Shown piece by piece: positions 17,569 through 24,679 of a stretch of DNA of 51,456 nt. The DNA is from Chitinophagaceae bacterium UBA4857 (lineage in GTDB: Bacteria > Bacteroidota > Bacteroidia > Chitinophagales > Chitinophagaceae), in assembly GCA_002399735.1 (NCBI GenBank), contig DHEF01000054.1, positions 114,540 through 165,995 on the forward strand. The letters run 5' to 3'. Under the pieces are notes generated by a model. That model ran no database searches. It saw nothing but the letters and a program-made list of their open reading frames with translations, and was not told the DNA's origin. Both the position numbers and the translations under genes were made by a program. Position 1 is the first letter of the stretch, and the number at the start of each line of letters is the position of its first letter.

Positions 17569-17590
17569 ACTTACTTATTCAGTATATTTC

Positions 17591-17619
17591 AGAGCTTCGT
17601 ATTACGAAGCTCTTTTTTT
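17591..17619 (+). terminator. Intrinsic terminator after tssC
   Basis: A perfect 9-bp stem AGAGCTTCG / CGAAGCTCT with a 5-base loop (TATTA) is followed by a run of T residues. It marks the right end of the T6SS locus. Confidence 0.9.
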
Positions 17620-17733
17620 ATAAAAAAACTAACAACAATTAGTAAAATACAAGAGTTTAGCCTCATAAGCTAATGATGTATTACCAGTATTACACACAAT
17701 TCAAATTATATAACGCTATACCCTATTTTACCT

Positions 17734-17741
17734 TATTTTTG
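17734..17741 (+). promoter_or_regulatory. Candidate -7 box for the transketolase gene
   Basis: TATTTTTG matches TAnnTTTG and lies 22 bases before the start codon, giving a short leader. No -33 TTTG is evident. Confidence 0.5.
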
Positions 17742-17763
17742 TTGCCTTAACAATAAAAAAGCA

Positions 17764-18720
17764 ATGGCGTTAAAAGACATTCAATCAACCGGAAACAAGG
17801 ATACCCGCAGCGGATTTGGTGATGGTATTTTAGAAGCTGCCCGTAAAAACGAAAATGTAGTGGCCCTAACGGCCGATTTAGCCGGATCGTTAAAACTACA
17901 GCAGTTTATGAAAGAATTTCCTGAACGTTATATACAATGTGGCATTGCCGAGGCCAACATGATTGGTATTGGTGCAGGTTTAACCATTGGGGGTAAAATT
18001 CCTTTTGTTACTACGTTTGCCAACTTTGCCACCGGAAGGGTTTACGATCAAATAAGACAATCAGTTGCCTACAGCGATAAAAATGTAAAAATTTGTGCAT
18101 CACACGCCGGTTTAACACTGGGTGAAGATGGCGCTACACACCAAATACTGGAGGACATTGGATTAATGAAAATGTTACCGGGTATGACAGTGATAGTGCC
18201 TTGCGATTATGCCCAAACCAAAGCTGCCACCATGGCTATTGCCGAATACGAAGGCCCTGTTTATTTACGTTTTGGCCGCCCCGTTTGGCCCATTTTTACC
18301 AAAGAAGAAGATTTTGTAATTGGTAAAGCCCAACAGTTTTCAGAAGGTAGTGATGTAAGTATTTTTGCTTGTGGCCATATGGTTTGGTATGCTATACAAG
18401 CGGGTATTATTTTACAGGAAAAAGGCATCAGTGTCGATCTGTATAATATTCATACCATTAAACCTTTGGACGAAGAAGCCATTATAAAATCTATCAGCAA
18501 AACCAAGTGTGCCGTTACTGCCGAAGAGCATAATATTATTGGCGGATTAGGCGATGCTGTTGCACAAGTAGCTGCTAAAAACCTGCCTGTGCCTATTGAG
18601 TACGTTGGTACAAAAGATACTTTTGGCGAAAGCGGTAAACCAGTTGATCTGTTAAAAAAATATGGCTTAGATGTAGCTGACATTGTTGCTGCTGCTGAAC
18701 GTGCCATGGCAAGAAAATAA
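17764..18720 (+). CDS. Transketolase, C-terminal (pyrimidine-binding) subunit
   Basis: The 318-residue protein corresponds to the second half of transketolase. The pyrimidine-type thiamine-diphosphate domain comes first, with the conserved GIAEANMIGIGAGL containing the cofactor-activating Glu and HAGLTLGEDGATHQ. The transketolase C-terminal domain starts at about residue 190 (DVSIFACGHMVWYAI). In split transketolases it pairs with a separate N-terminal subunit that binds the diphosphate and Mg, to carry out two-carbon transfers of the pentose phosphate pathway. The partner gene is not adjacent here: upstream is the T6SS terminator and downstream its own terminator. Confidence 0.88.
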   Translation: MALKDIQSTGNKDTRSGFGDGILEAARKNENVVALTADLAGSLKLQQFMKEFPERYIQCGIAEANMIGIGAGLTIGGKIPFVTTFANFATGRVYDQIRQSVAYSDKNVKICASHAGLTLGEDGATHQILEDIGLMKMLPGMTVIVPCDYAQTKAATMAIAEYEGPVYLRFGRPVWPIFTKEEDFVIGKAQQFSEGSDVSIFACGHMVWYAIQAGIILQEKGISVDLYNIHTIKPLDEEAIIKSISKTKCAVTAEEHNIIGGLGDAVAQVAAKNLPVPIEYVGTKDTFGESGKPVDLLKKYGLDVADIVAAAERAMARK

Positions 18721-18743
18721 TTTTTTGCAACACAAATAATTTT

Positions 18744-18774
18744 AAAACGGCGTAATTACTTACGCCGTTTTTTA
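18744..18774 (+). terminator. Intrinsic terminator after the transketolase gene
   Basis: A 12-bp stem AAAACGGCGTAA / TTACGCCGTTTT with a TTAC loop is followed by T residues, 23 bases after the stop codon. Confidence 0.9.
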
Positions 18775-18810
18775 TTGTGGTAAACATCTCTTAATTAGCA
18801 GTCTGTTTTT

Positions 18811-18880
18811 TATGTTATCAGCAACTGTACTACTATCATCGTCCCTTGCGTCGCACACTTGTACTGCATCAATTCTAATC
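18811..18880 (-). repeat. Dispersed repeat R1, copy after the transketolase gene
   Basis: Minus-strand reading gives TTGATGCAGTACAAGTG, TGCGACGCAAGGGACGATGA and TTGCTGATAACATA. It lies just beyond the terminator. Confidence 0.8.
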
Positions 18881-18967
18881 ATCATCGTAATACGATGCAA
18901 GTTTTCTTAGTTAATAAAAGTCAACATTAAATAAATGGCTTAAAAACTAAGTTATAAAAAACGAATA

Positions 18968-19183
18968 TTGTTAGGACGGCGTCTTGTCCGCAGTGTAAGT
19001 ACAGGAGTTGGCGAAACGGCGTTTTTCGGCCATAGCCAAAACAAACTATAACAAACAATAATTGAACTTACAAAAAAACGACCGGCCGAAAAAAGAGCCT
19101 GTAGCCAAACGGCTGTACGGTTCCGCCTAATGGTATTTAACAAAACCAAACTCTTGCAGGCGGAATACACCTTGGACAAGACT
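18968..19183. repeat. Long imperfect palindrome beside the IS110 element
   Basis: Outer arms GTCTTGTCC (about 18981) and GGACAAGAC (about 19174) enclose further pairs, notably TTTTTCGGCC near 19021-19030 and GGCCGAAAAA near 19083-19092, about 210 bases in all. A 75-codon open frame on the minus strand spans it. Its translation resembles spurious short proteins I associate with repeated elements of Bacteroidota genomes (memory, not searched). It is best read as a structured repeat, not a gene. It is the main content of the 724-base gap before the transposase. Confidence 0.55.
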
Positions 19184-19245
19184 TGACTTTTTTGTTACTT
19201 TTTTTGTCAAGTTTTCTAACAGACATTTCTCTTAATCCGGTAAAG

Positions 19246-19253
19246 TAACTTTG
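19246..19253 (+). promoter_or_regulatory. Candidate -7 box at the left end of the IS
   Basis: TAACTTTG fits TAnnTTTG exactly and would start a transcript near 19258 that runs through the non-coding left end into the transposase gene. Confidence 0.45.
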
Positions 19254-19257
19254 TGTT

Positions 19258-19440
19258 AGAGCAGCGTTTTAATAAGACCGGTTTTTTGAATGGTGCAATG
19301 AGAAGCCCCTAGTCAAGTTTGGTAAGGTTCTTTGAATGATAATCCGTTTTGGTGGTGCTTTGGCAACCCCGTTTAAGAGCTTATTATAATCAATACAGAG
19401 AACTTAAGATGCTGCTTTTTTCTTCATTTTTAAACTTGTC
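19258..19440 (+). ncRNA. Candidate bridge RNA (seekRNA) of the IS110 element
   Basis: IS110 elements carry a structured RNA, in the non-coding end, that pairs with donor and target DNA and guides the recombinase. This stretch lies between a promoter box and the transposase start and contains small potential stems (for example GGTGCTTTGGCAACC near 19353). Bases 19311-19318 (AGTCAAGT) are complementary to ACTTGACT at 19181-19188, just outside the left inverted repeat, and GTCAAGT occurs again at 19206-19212. That is the kind of match expected of a guide loop, though eight bases could match by chance. Limits and fold are not determined. Confidence 0.35.
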
Positions 19441-19444
19441 ATTT

Positions 19445-20773
19445 ATGAAAGAGCAAAAAGCAAAATCATTACCTGTTATTTACCCTAATGCAGCAGGTAT
19501 TGACATATCTAGCAAGGAATATTATGTATCTGTTAACCCTGGAGTGGCTAATCAATCGATAAGAAGCTTTGGTTCTTTTACAGAAGATTTAGAATTGATA
19601 GCGAGTTGGCTCAAAGAATGTGGAACAGATACAGTAGCCATGGAAGCTACGGGTATTTATTGGGTAAGCCTTTTTTTGGTATTAGAAGATGCAGGGTTTG
19701 AAGTGGTTTTGGTAAATGCTAAACATGTAAAAAATGTACGTGGTAAAAAGACAGATGTAAGTGATGCGGAATGGATCAGGCAATTGCATAGCTGCGGCTT
19801 ATTAAGTGCGAGTTTTCAGCCGGATGGGTTTACTCGTAAATTAAGAGCGTATATGCGCCATAGAAAAAATTTGATTGAAATGGCGGCTACACATATTAGA
19901 ATGATACATAAAGCACTTGAACAAATGAACATTAAGATACAACATGTTATAGCAGATGTCATGGGTAAAAGCGGTCAAGATATTATAAGAGCAATAATAA
20001 GCGGGGAGCGCAACGCCACTAAATTGGCTTCTTGCTGTGATAGCAGAATAAAAGCAGAAAAGAAAGAATCAATCATTAAGTCTCTGCAAGGTGTATGGAA
20101 AGAGGAACATATTTTTGAGCTAAAACAAAGCTTTCTGCTTTTTCAGGCCTATCATGAACAAATTAAAGATTGCGATCTGGAAATACAAAAACATTTGACA
20201 GACAAATCAGGTCCTGTTCAAAACGAAGAAGCAAGCAATATCATAAAACCCCAAAGCAATAAGAATAATTTAAATTTTAATGCAGACGCTATTTTGAATC
20301 AAATTACAGGAACAGATTTGACAGCGGTATTTGGAATAACAACTACCAACGCCGTAGAGATTATAAGCGAAGTTGGGCTAGATATGTCTAAATGGCCTAC
20401 AGTAAAACATTTTACATCCTGGCTTAATTTAGCACCCAATAATAAAATATCTGGAGGCAAAACATTAAGTAGCCGGATTCCCAAAAAGAAAAACAATACA
20501 GGGCGTATATTTAAAATGGCTGCCTTTGCAATACAACGTAGCAATAATTGGTTAGCAATCTTTTACCACAGAATAAAAGCAAAGAAAGGAGCCGCTAAAG
20601 CAATTGTTGCAACAGCACGAAAAATAGCTGTTATATTTTATACAATGGTAAAAGATAAAATAAAATTTAATCCTATACCTGTTGAACAATATGCAGATGG
20701 GTTTAAAATACAACAAGTGAAACGGTTAAAACGACAAGCACAACGCCTTGGATATCAGATGGTCTCAGTCTAG
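19445..20773 (+). CDS. IS110-family transposase (DEDD recombinase)
   Basis: From the ATG at 19445 the protein has 442 residues. The N-terminal DEDD (RuvC-like) domain shows AAGIDISSKEYYVSV with the first Asp, TVAMEATGIYW with the Glu, and KKTDVSDAEWIRQL with the last acidic residues. The C-terminal Transposase_20 domain shows FGITTTNAVEIISEVG, HFTSWLNLAPNNKISGGKT and a Ser-containing segment before a final helical region. A longer reading from 19349 is open but would start inside the presumed guide-RNA region and adds no conserved sequence. The gene is intact, so the element may be active. Confidence 0.88.
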   Translation: MKEQKAKSLPVIYPNAAGIDISSKEYYVSVNPGVANQSIRSFGSFTEDLELIASWLKECGTDTVAMEATGIYWVSLFLVLEDAGFEVVLVNAKHVKNVRGKKTDVSDAEWIRQLHSCGLLSASFQPDGFTRKLRAYMRHRKNLIEMAATHIRMIHKALEQMNIKIQHVIADVMGKSGQDIIRAIISGERNATKLASCCDSRIKAEKKESIIKSLQGVWKEEHIFELKQSFLLFQAYHEQIKDCDLEIQKHLTDKSGPVQNEEASNIIKPQSNKNNLNFNADAILNQITGTDLTAVFGITTTNAVEIISEVGLDMSKWPTVKHFTSWLNLAPNNKISGGKTLSSRIPKKKNNTGRIFKMAAFAIQRSNNWLAIFYHRIKAKKGAAKAIVATARKIAVIFYTMVKDKIKFNPIPVEQYADGFKIQQVKRLKRQAQRLGYQMVSV

Positions 20774-20808
20774 TTACTTAAGAGAAAAAAAGTAAATAAT
20801 ATCAAATT

Positions 20809-20822
20809 ATGAGCCGTCTCAT
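20809..20822 (+). terminator. Weak hairpin after the transposase
   Basis: ATGAG-CCGT-CTCAT followed by TTTTT; the stem is only 5 bp, so efficiency is doubtful. Confidence 0.3.
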
Positions 20823-20943
20823 TTTTCTCTTTCTTACATTAGTAAAAAAGCGCCACCCCACATTAAACTAATAAGTATTTTTATAGTCTAACAAATTCAA
20901 CACCGCTACTTGTAGTAGCAACAATGTTATTTTAAATTAATCT

Positions 20944-21498
20944 ATGCAGGTAACCAGTCTTCATGATAACGAACTATTAACACAATTTCGCCAACCTGCT
21001 ACAAAAGAAAAAGCGTTTACGGCTATTATAAAAAAGTATCAGGAAAAATTATACTGGCATATCCGTCGCATGGTAGTTACCCATGAGGATACAGATGATG
21101 TTTTACAAAACGTTTTCATTAAAGTATGGCGCAACTTAGACAATTTCCGTGAGGACAGTCAGTTATACACCTGGTTATACCGTATTGCCACCAACGAAAG
21201 CCTTACCTTTTTAGAAAACAAAAAAAGGAAAGCATCCATTAGCCTGGATAATGAAGCGGCCGGTTTAGAAAACCTAGTACGTGCCGATGAACATTTTGAT
21301 GCCAATAAACTGGAATGGAAATTACAATTAGCCATACAACAGCTACCCGAAAAACAACGTCTTGTTTTTAACCTGCGTTACTACGACGAAATGCCTTACG
21401 AAGAAATGAGCAGGGTGTTAGACACAAGCGAAGGCGCATTAAAAGCAAGTTATCACCACGCAGCCCGTAAAATTGAAGATTATATCAAAAACAGTTAA
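20944..21498 (+). CDS. ECF-type RNA polymerase sigma factor
   Basis: The 184-residue protein has the sigma-70 region 2 pattern (about 25-90: FTAIIKKYQEKLYWHIRRMV, then DTDDVLQNVFIKVWRNLDNF and LYTWLYRIATNE). Region 4 lies at about 120-180 (LPEKQRLVFNLRYYDEMPYEEMSRVLDTSEGALK as a helix-turn-helix). It has no other domains, so it belongs to the extracytoplasmic-function group. It is the first gene of a three-gene unit with a membrane protein and a periplasmic protein, which suggests control of an envelope response. A small hairpin GCTACT-TGT-AGTAGC lies at 20905-20919 upstream. Confidence 0.92.
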   Translation: MQVTSLHDNELLTQFRQPATKEKAFTAIIKKYQEKLYWHIRRMVVTHEDTDDVLQNVFIKVWRNLDNFREDSQLYTWLYRIATNESLTFLENKKRKASISLDNEAAGLENLVRADEHFDANKLEWKLQLAIQQLPEKQRLVFNLRYYDEMPYEEMSRVLDTSEGALKASYHHAARKIEDYIKNS

Positions 21499-21537
21499 AC
21501 CATCATATAAAAAAATTGTCTTATTACCAATTAACAC

Positions 21538-22296
21538 ATGTTAACTGATAACAACATACAAAACGAATTAAACACACTAGGCTGTACAGTTTTAACTACT
21601 AAACTACCCATGCCTTTTGTGGTACCCGATGGTTATTTTAACAGCCTGTCTGTTACCGTTATCAATGCCATACATAATCAAGACGAGTTATTAAGTATTA
21701 CGCCTATGCTTACACAAACAGCAGTAAAGCAAAATACCTACACAGTACCGGATGATTATTTTAATACACTTACAAATAATGTATTAGCCGGTATTCAATC
21801 AACAGCAGAAAATACATTACCAGAAAACAATACACAAGCAACAGTTCCTGCGGGTTACTTTGATGCACTGGCCGATAATATACTTACAAAAATTAAAGCA
21901 ACAGAAAATCCGGTAGTTCTTTTACAACCCCGGAAAAAAGTATGGATGAAGTATGCAGTTGCGGCTGCAATTATCGGGCTTATTGCACTTACAGGTATAC
22001 GTTATTTTTTACCTGCGTCACAAACTGATCCAGGCGTCGCTACAGCAGTAAATGCCGAAGTATCAAAATCATTACAATCAGTTTCCGAAAACGAATTAGA
22101 AGTTATTGTAACAACATTGGCGAACGAACCCGTGAGTGAGAAAGCTACAGTAGTAAGTAACAATACAACAACCAGTACTAAAAACGATGTATTAGTGGCT
22201 AACTTATTAAACGAAGTACCAACCACTGAATTGGCTGGCTTTTTAAACGAGTTTGATGAAGATACTGATGCCGAAAATTTTGATACACTCAATTAA
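21538..22296 (+). CDS. Membrane protein with three P-x-x-YF repeats, probable anti-sigma factor
   Basis: The 252-residue protein has three copies of a motif of the form VP-x-x-YF followed by a helix L..xVIxxI. Their prolines are at residues 30, 71 and 104 (VPDGYFNSL, VPDDYFNTL, VPAGYFDAL). One membrane helix follows at about 138-158, then a Thr/Asn/Glu-rich C-terminal part predicted outside the membrane. The topology, with a cytoplasmic N-terminus and one helix, and the place 39 bases after an ECF sigma gene fit a sigma-binding membrane anchor. There is no zinc-binding anti-sigma motif (HxxxCxxC) and no FecR domain, so the binding mode would differ from the usual families. Function is inferred. 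Confidence 0.6.
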   Translation: MLTDNNIQNELNTLGCTVLTTKLPMPFVVPDGYFNSLSVTVINAIHNQDELLSITPMLTQTAVKQNTYTVPDDYFNTLTNNVLAGIQSTAENTLPENNTQATVPAGYFDALADNILTKIKATENPVVLLQPRKKVWMKYAVAAAIIGLIALTGIRYFLPASQTDPGVATAVNAEVSKSLQSVSENELEVIVTTLANEPVSEKATVVSNNTTTSTKNDVLVANLLNEVPTTELAGFLNEFDEDTDAENFDTLN

Positions 22297-22303
22297 CCCA
22301 TTA

Positions 22304-22714
22304 ATGAAGTTTATTAATCATATTATATTATTCAGTTGTTTGGTTTTATTAAGCGCAAACGGTTTTACCCAAAACCATAACGATACTTTGCAGAATGATC
22401 GGATAGGCCGAGGGCTTTTTCTTTTCATAAAAACCAACCTTCAAATGACCGAGGAAGAAGCAAAAAAATCTGAACCAATTATCAATCAATATCTTATAGA
22501 TATGAGAAAAGTTCAGTTTGAGTATAAAGACCCAATGGAAAGGCAACAGCAAAAAGCCACGGTAAGGTTAAATTTTCGCAATCAGCTAACCCCGGTTTTA
22601 GGTATAACACGTGCCAATCGTGTATTTGTTGAAGAAGCTAAATTTAGAAACGAGGTTAGAAAACTAATCCAACAGCGCAAGAACCAGCAAAAAAAACGAA
22701 GAAAATCTATATAA
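22304..22714 (+). CDS. Small periplasmic protein, Spy/CpxP-like
   Basis: From the ATG at 22304 the product has 136 residues with a signal peptide (MKFINHIILFSCLVLLSANG, cleavage after about residue 22). The mature part is helical and highly charged. It includes MTEEEAKKSEPIINQYL and a C-terminal run of Lys, Gln and Arg, like the small envelope-stress sensors with LTxxQ-type helices. The start lies 7 bases after the stop of the membrane-protein gene, which suggests coupled translation. An upstream in-frame ATG would overlap that gene and spoil the signal peptide. A role as sensor or chaperone for the sigma system is inferred from the arrangement. Confidence 0.6.
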   Translation: MKFINHIILFSCLVLLSANGFTQNHNDTLQNDRIGRGLFLFIKTNLQMTEEEAKKSEPIINQYLIDMRKVQFEYKDPMERQQQKATVRLNFRNQLTPVLGITRANRVFVEEAKFRNEVRKLIQQRKNQQKKRRKSI

Positions 22715-22750
22715 ACTTGCATTTTTTTTCTATCGAATAAAAAAATTCTC

Positions 22751-22817
22751 TACCTTTGAAACTGGTGTTTTTCATAGGTTAGCAACGGCCGGCCCTTTTT
22801 AGGGCAGGCCTTTTTTT
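22751..22817 (+). ncRNA. Candidate short RNA: promoter box directly before a terminator
   Basis: TACCTTTG (22751-22758) fits the -7 consensus. A transcript from about 22762 would end at the hairpin 22787-22817 after some 55 nt without any open frame of note. It lies in the gap between two convergent genes. The alternative is that only the terminator is real. Confidence 0.25.
22787..22817 (+). terminator. Intrinsic terminator after the sigma operon
   Basis: GGCC-G-GCCCT / AGGGC-A-GGCC forms a 9-pair stem with one mismatch and a T loop, followed by seven T residues. It lies between the convergent Spy-like and MBL genes. Confidence 0.85.
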
Positions 22818-22834
22818 ATTTTGATGTTTAAACA

Positions 22835-23581
22835 CTAGCTAGTTCGCAATACAACTGTAGGATATTTTACATCGTGGTAAAAAAGAAAGTTCCAGCCTTC
22901 GGCCTCACCTTTTTCTTTCCAGATCTTTCTTAATTCCATAGCCTTTCTACCATCATAGTCATACTTGGCTACAAACTTATGTTTCAGTTGGTGGAGTTGT
23001 GGGGCATCGTCGGCACCAAAAAATATTGTCTCATTATTTTCAGTAATCCAAAACACCTGGTGGAAAGGTGAATGTGCCCCTGTAATTTCGTAGCGAATAT
23101 AATCATCAATAGTACCGCTGTCAAATTTTAACCACACTATGTTTTTGATATTAGTCAAAAGTTTAAAATCCTCTGCTATATACGATTTGCCGTCATTTTC
23201 CAAAGCATATTCCATCTCTCTTTCCTGTACATAGTAGGTTGCATTTGGAAAAGTAATTTGGTCTCTGTCGTTTACCAACGTAACCCCACTGGCGTGATCC
23301 TTATGTAAATGGCTCATCAATACTTTTGTTACATCACCGGGCATAATACCTTCGGATTCCAGGTTAGCCAGTAATTGCATTTTCCCGTCATCGTTTAAAA
23401 AACCCAGTCCGGTATCCAACACAATAATATCCTTACTGGTTTTAACAGCAAAAGGTTGTACTTCTACCAACAAACTACCGGTAGCTCTTTCCTGTAAATT
23501 ATCTGCATCAATATTAAAAGGTATAAATTTCTTAGAGCCGTCAATTGTAAAGCTCCCTTCTGATAGTGGAATTATTTGCAT
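22835..23581 (-). CDS. MBL-fold metallo-hydrolase
   Basis: From the start at 23581 (MQIIPLSEGSFTIDGSK) the protein has 248 residues. The metallo-beta-lactamase motif HLHKDH follows the strand VTKVLMS. Further metal-site candidates are the His of TGAHSPFHQ and the Asp of FFGADDAP. The strand IIVLDTGLGF precedes the first motif, as usual for the fold. The substrate cannot be told; relatives include quorum-quenching lactonases and glyoxalase-II-like enzymes. A longer frame from 23689 is open, but the promoter box TATCTTTG at 23586-23593 ends 4 bases before the chosen ATG, which rules the longer start out if that promoter is used. Confidence 0.82.
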   Translation of the reverse strand: MQIIPLSEGSFTIDGSKKFIPFNIDADNLQERATGSLLVEVQPFAVKTSKDIIVLDTGLGFLNDDGKMQLLANLESEGIMPGDVTKVLMSHLHKDHASGVTLVNDRDQITFPNATYYVQEREMEYALENDGKSYIAEDFKLLTNIKNIVWLKFDSGTIDDYIRYEITGAHSPFHQVFWITENNETIFFGADDAPQLHQLKHKFVAKYDYDGRKAMELRKIWKEKGEAEGWNFLFYHDVKYPTVVLRTS

Positions 23582-23585
23582 ACCA

Positions 23586-23593
23586 CAAAGATA
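23586..23593 (-). promoter_or_regulatory. -7 box four bases before the MBL-hydrolase start
   Basis: The minus strand reads TATCTTTG-TGGT-ATG. With the box ending 4 bases before the ATG, transcription should begin at or next to the start codon. Confidence 0.65.
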
Positions 23594-23840
23594 AACAATG
23601 CAACAAGGAGTAACATTCAAAAAAAAATCGTGTTGTATATTATGGCATGCCCCTCCTTTTATACCATGTAACGCGAAACAACGGCTCATACCTCGCCCTG
23701 TTTTGCTAACACCGCATTCACTTGGTTACACTATATTTTTTCACCTACGCTACATAATAGCCATGCTTCGCAAAAGGATGTTGCTTACATCCCTCAGCCG
23801 TATAACGGCTATTATTGCTGCTGTACCAATTTACAATACA
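23594..23840. other. Gap of about 340 bases between the MBL and secreted-protein genes
   Basis: The stretch from 23582 to 23922 holds the MBL promoter at one end and a terminator (23844-23861) at the other. No gene, tRNA or clear copy of the dispersed repeats was found between them. Confidence 0.4.
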
Positions 23841-23843
23841 AAA

Positions 23844-23861
23844 GCCCCTTAGAAAAGGGGC
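23844..23861 (-). terminator. Terminator of the small secreted-protein gene
   Basis: GCCCCTT / AAGGGGC with an AGAA loop; on the minus strand it is followed by TTTTGTATTG, so it ends transcription of the gene at 23923. Confidence 0.7.
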
Positions 23862-23922
23862 CTTTGCTCTTAAGTGTATGAGTGATTAATGAACCGTCCA
23901 GGGTTCATGCGTTTAATTCAAT

Positions 23923-24303
23923 TTATTTTTTAACAGCAATAGCGTCAGCATAAACTACTACACCATCTTTACAGGTCAATTTCAAGCGATAATAAGTATT
24001 GCTTTTATTGTTAACTGTAAGGCTGTAATTTTCAGTAGCCGCTTGTTCGCTGCACCATACCAATCCTACCTGGGTAAACCTTTTACCATCATGGCTATAC
24101 TCCACCTCAATAGATGATGCATTTTGGTTACTTAAAACCGACCATTGTAATTTTGTTTTAGCACCTGCTGTTGCTGCGCTAAAACCTTTAATAACGGTAA
24201 TCTTGCTAACAGTAGAGTCAGCAGTTAAAGAAGTATGTGTAGTATTATTAGCCAGCAACATATTGCTAACAATAATAAAAGCAGTTAAGATTAAAAATTT
24301 CAT
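23923..24303 (-). CDS. Small secreted beta-sandwich protein, function unknown
   Basis: The 126-residue protein begins with a signal peptide (MKFLILTAFIIVSNMLLA). The mature part has the pattern of a single fibronectin-type-III-like domain: KLQWSVLSNQNASSIEVEYS, then DGKRFTQVG, and YYRLKLTCKDG. That pattern is common in secreted Bacteroidota proteins. It is too short for a type IX secretion C-terminal signal in addition to the domain. It has its own terminator and about 376 bases of upstream sequence, so it is probably a single-gene unit. No specific function can be given. Confidence 0.6.
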   Translation of the reverse strand: MKFLILTAFIIVSNMLLANNTTHTSLTADSTVSKITVIKGFSAATAGAKTKLQWSVLSNQNASSIEVEYSHDGKRFTQVGLVWCSEQAATENYSLTVNNKSNTYYRLKLTCKDGVVVYADAIAVKK

Positions 24304-24615
24304 TTCCTGGGTATTGATTGTTCAAAATGCCCATAGAAATATTGGACAGGTTTAGGATCGCTCAACCATCGTATTTTTACGTACATGTATGTGGTTTTAC
24401 GCAATGCAAACCTACTAGCAGTTTTTCATTTTTGCAAGTATTTTATCTTATATTTTATAATTATTTTTAATAAAACCCTTTACTGTCCTGTATTGTAGCC
24501 TATTCAACGTATAGTATTTTTACGATACCATTTTACTAATTATTGTATATTAAACAGTTGCAAATTTTAAAATCAGCAACCAGTATTCTTTACCTCAGAC
24601 AACCATTAATTATAT
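24304..24615. other. AT-rich gap upstream of the secreted-protein gene
   Basis: No gene is visible. The stretch carries two copies of GTATTTTTACG (24371-24381 and 24514-24524) and a palindromic ACGTACATGTATGT near 24380, which may belong to the control region of the minus-strand gene. Confidence 0.35.
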
Positions 24616-24656
24616 AAAAGCGAAAAGTCTGCACCAGGTGCAGACTTTTCGCTTTT
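24616..24656 (-). terminator. Terminator of the rplM-rpsI-rpsB-tsf operon
   Basis: A 20-bp perfect inverted repeat (AAAAGCGAAAAGTCTGCACC and its complement) separated by a single base ends in A/T runs on both sides. It lies 24 bases after the tsf stop and would work in both directions. Confidence 0.92.
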
Positions 24657-24679
24657 ATCTTCTTTATAGTTAATTATTA

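Larger units (their letters stand above)
19226..20787 (+). mobile_element. IS110-family insertion sequence (approximate limits)
   Basis: The element is defined by its DEDD transposase. A 10-bp inverted pair flanks the gene: TTTCTCTTAA (19226-19235) and TTAAGAGAAA (20778-20787). Such short subterminal inverted repeats occur in the IS1111 branch; true ends may lie somewhat outside. The long 5' non-coding part (about 210 bases) is more like the IS110 branch. No target duplication is expected. It separates the transketolase gene from the sigma-factor operon. Confidence 0.65.

Noticed and set aside
18952..19179. A 75-codon minus-strand frame as a gene
   Set aside because: It coincides with a long palindrome; the open frame follows from the repeat structure and the translation looks like known spurious frames.
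18968..19183. Integron attC site
   Set aside because: GTTAGGA at the left edge resembles an attC core end, but no matching RYYYAAC/GTTRRRY pair is found at the other side and there is no integrase nearby.
19349..19444. N-terminal extension of the IS110 transposase to 19349
   Set aside because: The extra 32 residues are not part of the DEDD domain and would cover the presumed guide-RNA region; the ATG at 19445 gives the usual family start.
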